The notes under the pieces: model-generated
What the model was told of the DNA's origin: nothing
Databases searched by the model: none
The model's input: only the letters and a program-made list of their open reading frames with translations
Shown here: positions 10,093 through 21,454 of the stretch, piece by piece
How the letters are laid out: each line of letters opens with the position of its first letter
Position numbering within the stretch: position 1 is the stretch's first letter
Made by a program: the position numbers and the translations under genes
Source of the DNA: Brachionus manjavacas
Lineage: Eukaryota; Rotifera; Eurotatoria; Ploima; Brachionidae
Direction of reading: 5' to 3'
Length of the DNA: 64,000 nt
Assembly (NCBI GenBank): GCA_019054805.1
Contig: JAHQIY010000005.1
Coordinates: 665,501 to 729,500, forward strand

Positions 10093-12030
10093 TCACAACT
10101 CAATTGAAACAGGTTGTTTTTCGGCTTTTGAATTCAAATTGCCTGACACATTGTTAAGAGTGAACGCTGTCGCTTTCACATTATTGGCCGCATTCATCAC
10201 TTTAACATTGGGATGGTTGCTTTGAGCCCTCCTTGGCCGAGCCTTGACTTCACTCATGGGCACAGTGGCCACGGAGCGAATCGACACATCGTGCCGGGCC
10301 TCCTTTTTCGCGTCTTCACTCTTGGCACAGCCTTTTTCGCCATCGCTGAGCTTTTCGCTAGAGCTGGAGCACGTGGAGGAGGCGGGCGACGGGCTGGCCG
10401 TCGAACACTTGTCCTTCATTTGACCCATCATCTTAGCTTTGTATAAATTACACTTTTGATCGTGTCCGCCCCCGTGGCTAGTGATCTGCAGCTTGCAGCA
10501 GTTGTTCACCGCCGGCTCGCTGCCGTTCTCAATTTTAGAGTCGCTCAAGCTGGGCACGAGCGCGTGTGCGCCTTTTTTCTGCTGTTCCTGCAGCTTGCGC
10601 TTGATGGCGTAGGAGGCGCGACGCGAAAACCGCTGCGAAGGCCTGCGCTCGAATTGAACGCTGCGCCGCGGCGTAGTCAGCCGGCTCAGGTTGTGGGTCT
10701 GGAACTCGGTTCGCTCGGGGCCGCGGAACCTCGAGCCGCGCCGAATAAACCCGTTGAATATGCCGCCTGTGCCATTGGCGTTCAGCGTGATCGGCGAGGC
10801 TCTGAGGCGAAAAAAAGCGTGATACTCCACGGCACACTTCCACAAATGCTTGCACGCTTTCTCGTCGATCAAATTGAATATGAACGTGTGCTGCTGCTTG
10901 AGGCCGTTGTTGTCGTCCTCGGCAACCAAAATGGTGAACTTTTTCTTCGCGAAGCTCACCTTTTCTATCTTGGGCCAGTAGAACAGACCTATTTTGTTGT
11001 AGGCGACGGCGCTGGGCGCTTCTGGCTGGCTTTCCTCGAAGACCAGGATGCCCGAGGGCGTCAGGCCGAGCTTGTACTCGTTGTGGTCGCGGCCGTACAC
11101 CGAGTGCATGTCCACGCCGTACATCTCGAGCCACTTGGCCTTGTTGAGGAACGTGAGCTCGGCCTCGGCCGGAGTCATGCCCTTGAAGCTGGATGAAGTG
11201 GCGAATTTTTCGAAGACTTTTTCCTCGAATTGTTCGCTCTGCTGGCTGTCGGGCAAAAATCTGAACTCGGACACGGTCTCGATGGGATGTGCGCTCGGCT
11301 CGAAGTCGCCGAGCTCCTCTTGGAGAATGAGCGCGCACAGCTCCACGTAGACGTGCTGCTGGCCGACGCTGCTGCTCAGCTGGCCGGAGCGCAGGTCGTG
11401 CTTGAGCTGCAGGAAGTAGAAGTAGCGGGTGAGCTCTTCTTTGAGGTTGTTGGGCTCGGCGGTGTAGAATTTGACGCGGAAGAAAAATTGATACGGCGGC
11501 CCGATCTTGCACTGCTTCCTGATGGGCTTAGTGGGGTCGAGCCAGTGCTTGACGTTGTGCGTGTCGCTGAACTGCAGGCCGAAGTAGTCGGTCTCGATCA
11601 GATCCAGGTGGTAGAACACTTGTTCGTAGAGCTTTGAGCCGAGCGATTTTTTGTGCAGGAAAAAGCTCTCTTGGGCGTCGTCCAGGAAGACGATGGCGCA
11701 CTCGATCGTGTCCTTTTGATTTTGGTTGAATTGGCTGTTCAGCTTTGAATTGGTGGCGAGTGTTTTGGTCTTGTTTTTGAACGATTTGAACGAGAAAAAG
11801 TTGCCGCTGGGGGTCGGATGCAGGTCTGGTGATTTGTCCTGTTGGTTGTTGAGATTTTGTTCTTTGAGTTTTTTTATTTCTTGGCACCGCTCGTTGTAGT
11901 GCTCGATGGATTCTTTGAGGTCTTCGCATACGTTTAGCTTTTTGTGCTTGTCAAATTGGTCTGATTTGCAGCTGCTGACCACCGAGGACTTGGGACCTCG
12001 TTTGCTTAGAAAACGAAAAAAAGACGACAT
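10093..12030 (-). CDS. EPB41L5: FERM/FA-domain protein, EPB41L5/Yurt-like
   Basis: Intronless 645-residue ORF. A FERM domain begins near residue 109 (CAIVFLDDAQESFF) and ends near the PH-like lobe (HTFIFNLIDEKACKHLWKCA, then VEYHAFFRLR). A diagnostic stretch is NKAKWLEMYGVDMHSVYGRD followed by LGLTPSGILVFE. After the FERM comes the FERM-adjacent region NGFIRRGSRFRGPERTEFQ with RRSVQFERRPSQRFSRR, which matches the EPB41L5/Yurt subgroup. Those proteins bind Crumbs and regulate epithelial polarity and junctions at the lateral membrane. The last 170 residues are low-complexity and Ser-rich, ending QPVSIEL. The gene is strikingly GC-rich compared with its surroundings, and long antisense ORFs on the opposite strand are by-products of this. 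Orthology to EPB41L5 rather than EPB41L4 is likely but based on memory of the families. Confidence 0.8.
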   Translation of the reverse strand: MSSFFRFLSKRGPKSSVVSSCKSDQFDKHKKLNVCEDLKESIEHYNERCQEIKKLKEQNLNNQQDKSPDLHPTPSGNFFSFKSFKNKTKTLATNSKLNSQFNQNQKDTIECAIVFLDDAQESFFLHKKSLGSKLYEQVFYHLDLIETDYFGLQFSDTHNVKHWLDPTKPIRKQCKIGPPYQFFFRVKFYTAEPNNLKEELTRYFYFLQLKHDLRSGQLSSSVGQQHVYVELCALILQEELGDFEPSAHPIETVSEFRFLPDSQQSEQFEEKVFEKFATSSSFKGMTPAEAELTFLNKAKWLEMYGVDMHSVYGRDHNEYKLGLTPSGILVFEESQPEAPSAVAYNKIGLFYWPKIEKVSFAKKKFTILVAEDDNNGLKQQHTFIFNLIDEKACKHLWKCAVEYHAFFRLRASPITLNANGTGGIFNGFIRRGSRFRGPERTEFQTHNLSRLTTPRRSVQFERRPSQRFSRRASYAIKRKLQEQQKKGAHALVPSLSDSKIENGSEPAVNNCCKLQITSHGGGHDQKCNLYKAKMMGQMKDKCSTASPSPASSTCSSSSEKLSDGEKGCAKSEDAKKEARHDVSIRSVATVPMSEVKARPRRAQSNHPNVKVMNAANNVKATAFTLNNVSGNLNSKAEKQPVSIEL

Positions 12031-12271
12031 GTTTATTGTTGTGAATGAATATTTCTCTCTTTCTCTCTTTCTTTCTATTATTAATCTAAAGTAAAAGCAT
12101 GCTTAATCTTTTTGATCAAAATATCGTAAACTTTTGCAATTTAATCTTTGCTTAGTCTCAAGATCAGAAAATATTCCTCGGTCGTTCTTATGCTAATCTT
12201 AACCACATCTTGTAAACAATTTTATTTCTCATAGAAATATTAAAGCAAATATCAAAATGCTACATTGAAAG
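12031..12271. other. Upstream region of the EPB41L5-like gene
   Basis: AT-rich, with a CT-rich tract at 12055-12075 (TTTCTCTCTTTCTCTCTTTC) just upstream of the start codon that may lie in the 5' UTR. Nothing else recognised. Confidence 0.45.
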
Positions 12272-12864
12272 GATTGTAGCTACGAAATCTGTAGCCTATT
12301 ACTCAAACTTTTCCAAATCATCTAAAATTCTTGATGGAAGCTGATAGCTTATTATCTGAGATATTTAGACCGGCTACAGTTAATGTAGCTACATAGATTG
12401 TAGCTACGAAATCTGTAGCCTATTACTCAAACTCTCCAAAACATTCTAAAATTATTGATGGAAGTTGATAGCTTATTATCTGGACACTTTAGACCGGCTA
12501 CAGTTAATGTAGCTACATAGATTGTAGCTACGAAATCTGTAGCCTATTACTCAAACTCTCCAAAACATTCTAAAATTTTTGATGGAAGTTGATAGCTTAT
12601 TATCTGAGATACTTTTGACCGGCTACAGTTAATGGAGCTACATAGATTGTAGCTACGAAATATGTAGCCTATTACTCAAACTTTTCCAAATCATCTAAAA
12701 TTCTTGATGGTAGTTGATAGCTTATTATCTGGACACTTTAGACCGGCTACAGTTAATGTAGCTACATAGATTGTAGCTACGAAATCTGTAGCGTATTTCA
12801 AAACTTTTCAAAACATTCTAAAATTTTTGATGGAAGCTGATAGCTTATTATCTGAGATACTTTG
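12272..12864. repeat. 124-bp tandem satellite, about 4.8 units
   Basis: Units start at 12272, 12396, 12520, 12645 and 12769 (periods 124, 124, 125, 124) with a few substitutions per unit. Each junction holds a nested dyad: GGCTACAG and CTGTAGCC (perfect 8-bp inverted repeat) enclose the palindromes TGTAGCTACA and GTAGCTAC. The last unit is incomplete and ends near 12864. Confidence 0.95.
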
Positions 12865-12879
12865 AGCTAAATTAAACAA

Positions 12880-13190
12880 ATTTTTCCCATTCTAACCAAC
12901 CGATGTGTCAAATTGGACCCGTAATCAAAAATAAGAACTAGAAAGGTAGATGAGCGCCTCGCTTTTTATCCGCTTAGATACAAAAGGAAGAAATTATTTA
13001 AATCATCCTATACAACAGATAATTGGGGAGCTGCTCAATTTTTTTTCGATCTTGAGCATCAATCCTGGTCCTTCTTTTTTATGACAAAAGGGATTTAAAT
13101 ACGCATTTCTTACAGCAGAGATATTTGACAAATTCGAACCTCTGACCCTCTTCTTTTAAGGCTAACACATCAACCACTTGGCTTTGCTGG
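12880..13190 (-). mobile_element. SINE-like element with tRNA-derived head
   Basis: On the minus strand, 13190-13129 reads like a degenerate class II (Ser/Leu-type) tRNA gene: A-box region GCCAAGTGGTTGATGTGTTA, an anticodon-arm-like stretch, and a B-box AGGTTCGAATT. A non-tRNA body follows to about 12880. The acceptor stem does not close well and the 3' half lacks a proper TpsiC stem, so this is a tRNA-derived retroposon rather than a working tRNA. A box B core of this quality in AT-rich DNA is unlikely by chance. Confidence 0.55.
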
Positions 13191-13734
13191 TTTGTAGCTC
13201 TGAATTTTCTTTAGCAAATTGCTCGAACCTTGGAAAATATTGTGAAATTCTTGCTGATAATTTCTCAGAATTTAAGCATGATATATTTTTTGTCAGCTGC
13301 AAATTTTTTAGCTACAATGAAAAAGCCGATTACTCGTCGATTAAGTGTCAAAATCAAGGGTAGCTAATATGTGAGAGAAATAAAGCTGATAAATATTTAA
13401 GCAAATGGAAGAGCTATGGAAAATTTAAATTTTATTTATTCATTTAATTAACGTCTAGCCAATTAGACCCACGAAAAACAAAATATAAAAACATAGGTTC
13501 ACTTGTCTGGACTCATTATACGTATGCAGGTTGATTAATCATGGATGGTCGATTTTGTGAATATTTAATATTGGAGACAGTCAATTTTTTAGTCTACTTT
13601 TAGTTGGATTTTTTTCTTTTTTTGGGTTAATTATTGACTTATGTTATTAGCTCTCAAATACTCATAATTCCGAATCAAATTTTTATTTTTGTTCAAATCA
13701 GTTAATTAAAAGATAAACTTTAAAATTCTTATTT
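13191..13734. other. AT-rich noncoding DNA
   Basis: No recognisable gene. The 61-residue ORF at 13178-13363 overlaps the tRNA-like sequence and has no family resemblance. Confidence 0.5.
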
Positions 13735-14440
13735 ATTTATTTATTGAATTGAATTAACCTCCTTTAAGGAGAAGTAAAAAAAAAATATAAAAAATTCTTA
13801 TGACTGGTTGAGAAAAAATATTCACTTTGATTTTTTTCCTCAGTCAAGCTTTTCTCACAATTAAGAGTTAATTAATGCATGGGACAAAAATCTTTAAGTG
13901 AACCCTTAGATTTAGTGCCAATTAAATTTAAAATTTCTAATAATAATGATTAGAAATATTTTGATAAGAATTTTTTGAGCTTATCGTATTCATTTTTGAA
14001 TTGATTTACTGAACAAGGATTGATCACTTCCTCAGGAAGCTTGTTCCACCCATTTAATATTCTATTGACAAAAAGTTTCCCCCATGGCTCCTATTTTTAA
14101 TCGTCTGCCGATTGTGTATCAAAACGTAGAATTTAAAAAAACATAGAATATTTTGAAATTTTTGTCAATAGAATATTAACTTACTAATTAAAATTCAAAT
14201 TTTTGCAAATTTTCTTTTTTTCTACTTTTTTCTGTTTTTCTATTTTTAATTCATTGCGGTCTGCCCGAAAAGTCTCCTTTTGTGTCTCCTCAGACTCTCT
14301 GAGCTGGCCCTGATGAAGATATCAAGTTAATAGGAAGTTTTGTCCATTTAACTTGATTGATACCACTTTTGGAATTCAGTTGGATCAAATCACCCCTTTC
14401 TCTTTTTTCGCTAAGCGGAGTTAAACCAAGAACTGCTATT
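13735..14440 (-). mobile_element. LINE C-terminal fragment with (AATA)n tail
   Basis: Minus-strand reading gives LGLTPLSEKRERGDLIQL near 14400, then NRILNGWNKLPEEVINPCSV and NQFKNEYDKLKKFLSKYF ending at about 13965, the conserved LINE ORF2 C-terminus. The two parts are separated by A/T-rich sequence and a small inverted duplication. The 3' end carries CTCCTTAAAGGAG (a small hairpin) and an (AATA)n tail at 13735-13770. RT is missing. This is a family distinct from the GAGC-hairpin LINE. Confidence 0.78.
14054..14179. repeat. 21-bp perfect inverted repeat inside LINE relic
   Basis: TTAATATTCTATTGACAAAA plus one further A at 14054-14074 is exactly reverse-complemented at 14159-14179, with 84 bp between. 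The left arm is part of the LINE coding remnant, so the right arm is a local inverted copy of it. Confidence 0.85.
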
Positions 14441-17400
14441 TTAATCTAATTAATTTTTTTTTAATTCTAATTTTTCATGTTTTAACAAAATCTAAATGAA
14501 ATTGAAATATTTATTTTTTGTGAAAATGTTTTTAAAAATTCCAAAATTTTAAAATGCTGAAAATGAAATTAAAAAATCTAATTTGATTTTACAAAAATCA
14601 CATAATAATTTGAAAAAAATTTCTTCAAATTTTAATGGATTGAATTATACCAATTTAAGTGACTGCTTCATTTATTAAATATGAGAAAAATCTTTAAAAT
14701 ATCCAGATAAATTGTCCCGATCAGATATTTCCACCATCTCTTAAATTCCTAAAGTGAATTTAACTATTGAAAAAACTCTTAAGTAAAAATAAAATAAAAT
14801 TATAACAAATTTACATAGCTCTTGGCGCTTTAATGACCAAGTAGTATTTTTTCATTACCAAAACCGACTATCGAGATTTGCTTACTTTGAATTATTTTTG
14901 TTTAAAAGTTTCCCCATTTTTAAATTCAAATTTACTTAACTCGAAAATTTTTAAATTAAATAGAATCTATTCCTCTCAAATGAAAAGTATTTCTATCCAG
15001 AAAAATATCCTCTTTAAAATTCAGCTATTGAAAAATAATTGCTAAATCAGAAAACAACAACAAATTTTAAACTTAAAATTCCTATTTCATATAAATATGG
15101 TCTAAATTGCCTCTTAAAATGAGTTGCTAAAAAAATCAAAATTCTAAATTAAATTTAGTCAACCAAAGTTTTTTAAGATGGGCATTCTCAATACTAATTA
15201 AATTAAAATTTTTCTAAAAAAATATTTTATTTTAGTAAATAAGTTGACTCTTCAAATAAAGCTTAAAGTCAAAATGAAAAAGATAAAACATAAAACATAG
15301 TTGAAAAAACACTGAACAAAATTAAAAATTGCTCCCAAATTTTTAGATTAATTTTTTGTATTGTTTTATTAAAGAAGGTAATTTCTTAACTAAATATCAT
15401 AAAACTCGAAAAATGACAAGCAAAAGATTTTCAAAAAAACAATGCATGAAGACAATGATAATAAAAATTAATAAGTTAACAATTACAATTTTTTGATAAA
15501 ACAAATAAAATTTGCAAAAACTTTGTCACACTAGTCTCTGGTTGTCCGAACAGGAATAAATAAAATATCCTGCTATTTAACTTGCCTGTGAATCAAAAAA
15601 ATACACTTTTCAACTGGCTCATTCATTTATTAAGTCCTAAAATAAAATTAATATAAAAAAGGTTCGAGAATTAGCATTTAAAATTAAAAGCTTCTTCTTT
15701 TTTATTTTAAATACAATTAAAAAAAATTGCTGTCAGATCATTTTTGCTAATTTCGACATTGGATTCTTTCAACTTTGATAGCTTAAAAAATTAAAAGAAC
15801 GGATTTTGATAAAAAAAAATTATTTATTTTAGATAATTTTAATTAAAAAAATGCGATGAATCAAATTTTTTTACTAACAGCCATTAAAATTAAAATAATT
15901 TATATATATTTGTAAAAAAAATCAATGTGCTTATTAGTAAAAACATGGAGACTATATGATTTTTGAGCCAAAATTTAATCTTATTTAAAATCAATATTTT
16001 AAAAATTTTAATTTACTAAATTGTGACCTTTCAAAATAAAAAATTTGGCTTCTTAAAATCATTGCTTTAATCATCATCAATTTCACTAAGTAAAATTCTT
16101 TGAATTTTAAGTATTCACAATCACGGAGGCGATTATTTTCTTAAGAAACGAAAAGAATCCTAACCTATTTCAAAAAAAATACAAAAATATTTTTTTTCCT
16201 ATTTTCAATAAAAAAATCCTAAAATATATAGCAGAACTGATTAAAATTTATCTATCAAGTGTTACTTTTTTAAGGGTCAAAAACAAATAAATAAAATTTT
16301 CTTTTTATTTTCAAGAATCCTGAAATTGGAACAATTTTGTGGGCTAACAACAATTTAGCTCTTAGCGCTTTTATGCAATAACAAATTTTTCATTTTGCTT
16401 AATTTTTTGTAAAAAAGTATTCACCAGAAATAATTTCCCACAAGTTGTTTTTAGACTGATTTGGAAACCAAAAATTTTAGACTTAAAATAAATGAGACAC
16501 TAAAAATCTAAACCCTCAAGAATAAATCTCTTTTATATTGAGAACTTAATCCTGATAAAAACGAGTTGATTTTTATAAAGTCATGTAGCTTGGCAATGTG
16601 ATATTTTTCCTAAATACTAGTCTTAATTTGATAGTATCGAATATTGGACAATTCAGACTGATAAGCTCATGCTTAGACAATATGATTGAAAATGATAGCC
16701 AAGTAGTTCAATTAGAGGAGGCCTTGTACTAAATAAAGGTTAGGAAAATATCCTATTCATATCGATAAATTCGACCCTAAATTGGATATGTTTGTCTTTA
16801 ATCTTTAAGCTTAGCAAAAAATTCATGAATCAACCCTTGAAAGCTTTATCTATTGTGTGTTAAATTATTTTCAAGTTTAAGAGATTTTTTATATTTTTGC
16901 TTTGTTTCTTATTGTTGAAATTTGTGTGTGTGTTGGCTTTAATTAAATATTTAAATCCGAGAAAATTCAAAAGAGATTAAGAAGGTTTTTCGTCAAAGTT
17001 TGTTTTCTAAATATTCAACTTTGACAAAAAAAACTTTAAGAAGCCGTGATTAATTGGTCTAATGAGATAAATTTTGAATATATTTGCAAAATTTAACTCG
17101 AAATAACTTAAAGGAAGTTTTTAATTAAATGAAAAAATTTTAATTTTTCCTAATTTCAATCAAATTAAAGTAAGCATTAATTAAATTTGGAATTTATCAT
17201 TTAAATATTTGCGTTTGTAAATTTGAATAAACTTTATATTTAATATTTTGAACTTGACGGGTAAATACAAACAAAAGTATTAATTTAGACTTTTTTGTTT
17301 GGTTATAATGAAAATTTTTATATAAACTAGTTTTTATTTATTTTTAAAACTTATTAAAACAGTGGCTTTTCAAATTGAAAATGAAAATGTGCTGTGAAAA

Positions 17401-17569
17401 GTCCAGCTTTTTGATCTTTGCAAAAACCTTAAAGAAAAATTTTATCTTGCATTAACTAATGGTTGGTTCCATTGTGGTAGTGTAAAAAAAACGCTGAAAT
17501 TCAAGAATTAACTTAATTAGATATCTCTGTTTGAGAGTCTTTACACATTCTTTTTCAATTTATTATTTT
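14441..17569. other. Gene-poor AT-rich DNA
   Basis: About 3.1 kb dominated by A/T runs. I found no ORF with amino-acid composition of a real protein, no RNA gene and no clear element ends. Confidence 0.5.
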
Positions 17570-17775
17570 TTGATTTTTCCTTGTTTAAATTCGTTCTCAG
17601 AAGCTAAAATTAAAAGGATTCAAGTCATTCAAAATTCAGCAGTTCGGTCAGTTCTAAAATTAGAAACTACATTTTTAATAAGCTTCAATTACTAGCTGAG
17701 TGTGAAGTATGCTTGCAGAGAACTGAGTAATTCTGTTCCATTGTTTTTCAGACTGGTAATTTTGAATCAAAATTT
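17570..17775 (+). mobile_element. LINE ORF2 C-terminal scrap
   Basis: Plus-strand reading SEAKIKRIQVIQNSAVRSVL closely parallels SENNIKKLQAIQNTAVRSIL in the LINE at 54.85 kb. Further along RELSNSVPLFFRLVILNQ parallels its AGLSHSIPLVVRLVKEYK. Frames are interrupted; a short decayed copy of the same family. Confidence 0.7.
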
Positions 17776-18024
17776 TAAATTATAAAATTACAAAAGCTAA
17801 AAAATTTTCCTACCTGTTTGTGTAACTGCTTCCTTTTTTCATTCTTGATCTCTACATCAAGCAACTACCATTTAATTTTATTTAAAATTCAACTTAGTTT
17901 TAATTGAAAAATTATTCAGTATTTTTTTATTTTTTTTATTCTTGCAAAAATTATTTAACTTTTTTTAACCCTAAAATTTTTATTGTATATTTCTATCAGT
18001 GTTTTATCTCATTATGTGCAACGA

Positions 18025-18084
18025 GCTACCATAGGCGACCTCTCATGTAGGATGCCTCCGCAAGCTATTCTGCTGTAGCTTTTT

Positions 18085-18119
<35 letters not shown>
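18025..18119 (+). repeat. Structured repeat D, copy 1, with (ATA)n tail
   Basis: GAGCTACCATAGGCGACCTC then GATGCCTCCGC and CTGCTGTAGCTT, ending in (ATA)n. It shares the frame AGCTACCATAG...CTGCTGTAGCT with copies at 27.6, 37.3 and 48.7 kb. The inner hairpin arm GGCgaCCT/AGGatGCC differs in sequence from other copies but still pairs at six of eight positions. Confidence 0.75.
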
Positions 18120-18122
<3 letters not shown>

Positions 18123-18723
18123 GAGACTCTTCCATCTGTAAACTTCTGTAAAAATACAGTTTTTTAAGACTTTTATTTTGACTTTTTTTGATTACTGCTC
18201 CACTCACTTGTGCTATTTTTCAGTCAATTGTTAAACTAAGTTAATATTTTTCGATATTTAAATTGTTTAAGTTTAAATTTGAAGTTAAACACTTTAATGA
18301 ATTTAACATTTTTTTGGAAAAGTATGGTTTATATGCATTTTAGCATTGAATACTGGAAAGAATGTTGCCTTTTGCTAATTTTTTTTCATAATTCACTTGA
18401 TAATTTAAGATTTAAATTGAAGAAAATGACTGAAATTTGAAATTTAATTTAAGGAAAAGTGAGAAACTGATTTGGATTTTTTTAACAAAACAGATGAAAA
18501 ACTTTGTTATCAAGAGATCGATGTTGAAGTTTGGAACATTCAAGCATTCAATATTCAATAATATTAATTTGATATTTACAGATTTTGAAAAAAAAAATCA
18601 CGAAATTTAACTTAAATATTTCGATGATTTACTTTTATAAATGATTTTATAAAAAATTTTTCTTCTTAATTTTTAAACGATTTTAAAATCAAATAAAAGA
18701 AGTGTAAATCAGTCTTTTATGAC

Positions 18724-18790
18724 AAGGGCACTAGCCTGTTGATTAACCGTGAACTAAAACTAAAAAGCAACTTAATTTTTTTTTAAATTT
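18724..18790 (+). repeat. Dispersed repeat E, copy 1
   Basis: AGGGCACTAGCCTGTTGATT followed by AACCGTGAACTAAAA resembles GGGGCACCGGCCTGTTGATT, AACCTTGAAAC at 31838-31870. Both continue into A/T-rich sequence. Two copies in the same orientation; identity unknown. Confidence 0.6.
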
Positions 18791-19299
18791 TCATAAATTT
18801 TTAATTTATTTTTATTAAATTTTACTTATTATTTTAAAACTTATTTTTAATCCGAATTAGCTTTAGTTTGATTTAGATAAACTTATAAATGAATAATTAA
18901 ATAAATAGTCTTGACCTTTATTTAAGGTTAGACTTTTTTGTTAATTTATTTTGTTTATATTTTTAAATTCATCTATAAAATTTAAAATCTTATGTTTTTG
19001 GATGTCCATTTTTTTAATTCATTTAAAGCAATCTTTTCTGATAAACAATTTCAGCGCGTTAATGGATATCTTTTAATGTTTTAATAATCTCGAAAATATA
19101 ATTAATATAATAGGTATCTCAAAGAACTTAGTCAATGGTCTTTCAAATGAAAAATTTTTGTTAGTAGTAGAAAAAACTGTAGGGATCAAGTAATGTTTTA
19201 ACAGAATGCGACCTTCATGTTCTATCCATATTCTTGATTCTAAATGTTAAAGTACTTAGGGGTTAGGGTTGTTCTAAATACTAAGTTTCTCTAATCCCA

Positions 19300-19510
19300 T
19301 TCTTGTTAGTTATGGAAATTTTTTTCGAAACAAATTAATGACAGATTTAATTGAAAAAAATCTTATAAATGCAAAAAAACATGGATTTTTACCGAAGAAA
19401 TCATGTGAGACTAATTAATTGATATTAATGAACATAGCTAACGCAAATGATTTCAAATTATAGATAAATCACGATAAAGACGCAGGACAACTGTTGAAGA
19501 AAAAAATTGA
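19300..19510 (+). mobile_element. LINE RT scrap
   Basis: Plus-strand reading IEKNLINAKKHGFLPKKSCE, then TN.LILMNIANAN, matches the RT block with the Q/KHGF...KSC.TNLL motif that precedes the first catalytic Asp. One stop and lost frame after it. Confidence 0.65.
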
Positions 19511-20034
19511 TTATTTATTCCAATGAACGCCTTATACTAAATTTTAAATATTTAAAAACTAATTTTTGTGATTCAATTGAAAAAACTGTGCTATAAAATA
19601 TTACGCTTATATAATCCTTTAGACTATTTTTTTTAAGAATTTAAGAATTTATTGAATGTTTTGAAATGTTTACATGATTACCTTTACAATGATATTTTGA
19701 CATTTTTTTTTAAAATCTGTATTTAATTGATTAAAAAATTAAAAATTTCAAAAAAATAAATACTTTATTCAAAATTTAACCAAAATAATACTGAACATTT
19801 AAATGAATTTATTTTATCAAAAATATTCGAAAAAAATTCTTAAATATTGAGTCAAGAACGCTGGAGTACAAAGCTAGCTCGAATTTAGCTGGTTCATTCT
19901 CAGAATTCAAAAAATTTCTCAATTTTTTAAAAACAAAATTTAATCAAGTCTAAAATTGAGTGCTTACTAATGAAATCTAGCAGCTATACAAATTAAAATC
20001 ATAAATATTATCATGAATAACTAAGTCTTTTGTC

Positions 20035-20310
20035 AGCAGTTGGTTCAAGCTTGACCGGAAATTCTTCTCATGTGTCCTATGATTCTCTGTAAAGGTCCAG
20101 TTTGGAACAATGAATCACATGGCGCAGGAGGTAAAGCCCAACTTAATTAATTTATTCCTTTATTAGTTAATAGCTGAATGGCTCTTGCCTGGACTCTCTC
20201 GAGAACATTAATATGCTTCTTTCTAGAGGTTGACCAAACAGCTGATGCAAAAATAAGATGTAGTCTTACAAATTCCTAATATAGAGCCTTAAAAATCTCG
20301 ATTTTCGAGT
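20035..20310 (-). mobile_element. LINE ORF2 scrap (post-RT region)
   Basis: Minus-strand reading FVRLHLIFASAVWSTSRKKH, then INVLERVQARAIQLL, is the Y.RPHLEYA..VWSP..KKDI..LE.VQRRAT.L block found between RT and C-terminus in CR1/Jockey-like LINEs. Interrupted by stops. Confidence 0.72.
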
Positions 20311-21454
20311 ACCAAGATTGCTTTGTTTGTCTGAATTTTTATATATATTAAATACAACTCGTTATAGCAATTAGAAGTTAAAATTTTAATTTAATTTTAT
20401 ATCAAAAACTAAAAAATTAAAAGAATTCAGCATTAATTAAAAATTAAAAAATATTGTTCGCTAAAAAGAGTAACAATTTTTTTTTATTTTAAAATGACCC
20501 AGGCCATGTGAATAAAAAAAATTGATGTATTTTTATTTTAGAAAAATTAAATCAATTAAATTTTTAGCTTTTTATAACATACATCTTATTTTTTTAGATT
20601 GATTTTTTAAATAAAAATTTAGAAAACTTGAGTGGAATTTTTAACATTTTTAATTAGTAAAAAAATTCAAGCTTGATTTAAATAAGAGAAATATTAATAA
20701 TTTGCTAATTAATTACCTTTTTTTTGTGTTTTTTCGGTTTACGTTAAGTCTAGTAAAATATTGTAATAAAATTTATCTTTTTGTTGATTAAGGTCGGAAT
20801 TTTGCATTAAATAACGCTAATTTATGATTCTTATCTCAGAATCACTGTCTAAATAGAAGTTCTAAAGTATATTGTTTTTACGCTGCATGTACAATCATAC
20901 TACACATAAAGATAAGATAACTCGTGATAAAAGAAATTTACTTTATTTTCACATGATTGGATTAATTGTTAAATTTCAAAACAACTTCAAAATTAATTTA
21001 ATAGAAATAATTCAATCTATAAAAATAAAAATTAATAAAATTTTTTCTTGCATTACTCTTTCCTTAAAGACATATTTAGCTTCAGTGTAATGAAAATTTA
21101 ATAGTAAGTTTTCGCCAATTCTTTGATCTTTTTCAGGTCACTTCAATTATTTTTGATAAAACTGGAACAATCTTCACAGTTTTAAAAAAAATATAAACTT
21201 AACTCTTGAACTATTTAACATTTTTATTTGGCCAAATTCTTAATAGTTGAAATATTTATCTTTATTTTATTGGCCTATTATTTATTCATTATACCTTTTC
21301 TTTAGATTGCCCAATAAATAATGCAAATTTCATGAAATATGATCATTTTCTTAGAGGTATCCAAGTTTAAAAATTGAAAAAATTACATTTTTAATTTAAT
21401 TGTCATTAAATAGAGTTAATTGTTTGATTGAACGTAATATAAAAAAAATATTTA
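20311..21454. other. AT-rich noncoding DNA
   Basis: No supported feature. The 72-residue ORF at 20872-21090 has the Lys/Ile/Asn/Phe composition of translated AT-rich noise. Confidence 0.5.

Noticed and set aside
10213-11929. Several long ORFs (77-325 codons) antisense or out of frame with the EPB41L5-like gene.
   Set aside because: They have Arg/Ala/Leu-rich compositions produced by reading a GC-rich gene in the wrong frame, and the minus-strand FERM frame explains the region completely.
13129-13190. Functional tRNA gene.
   Set aside because: A and B boxes are present, but the acceptor and T stems do not close and the 3' half is AT-rich, so a tRNA-derived retroposon fits better.
13178-13363. 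61-residue plus-strand ORF.
   Set aside because: Overlaps the tRNA-derived head of a SINE-like element and lacks any gene context.
18086-18119. Regular (ATA)n and other trinucleotide arrays considered as CRISPR-like or functional repeats.
   Set aside because: Eukaryotic DNA; they are simple microsatellite tails at the 3' ends of retroelements, with no spacers.
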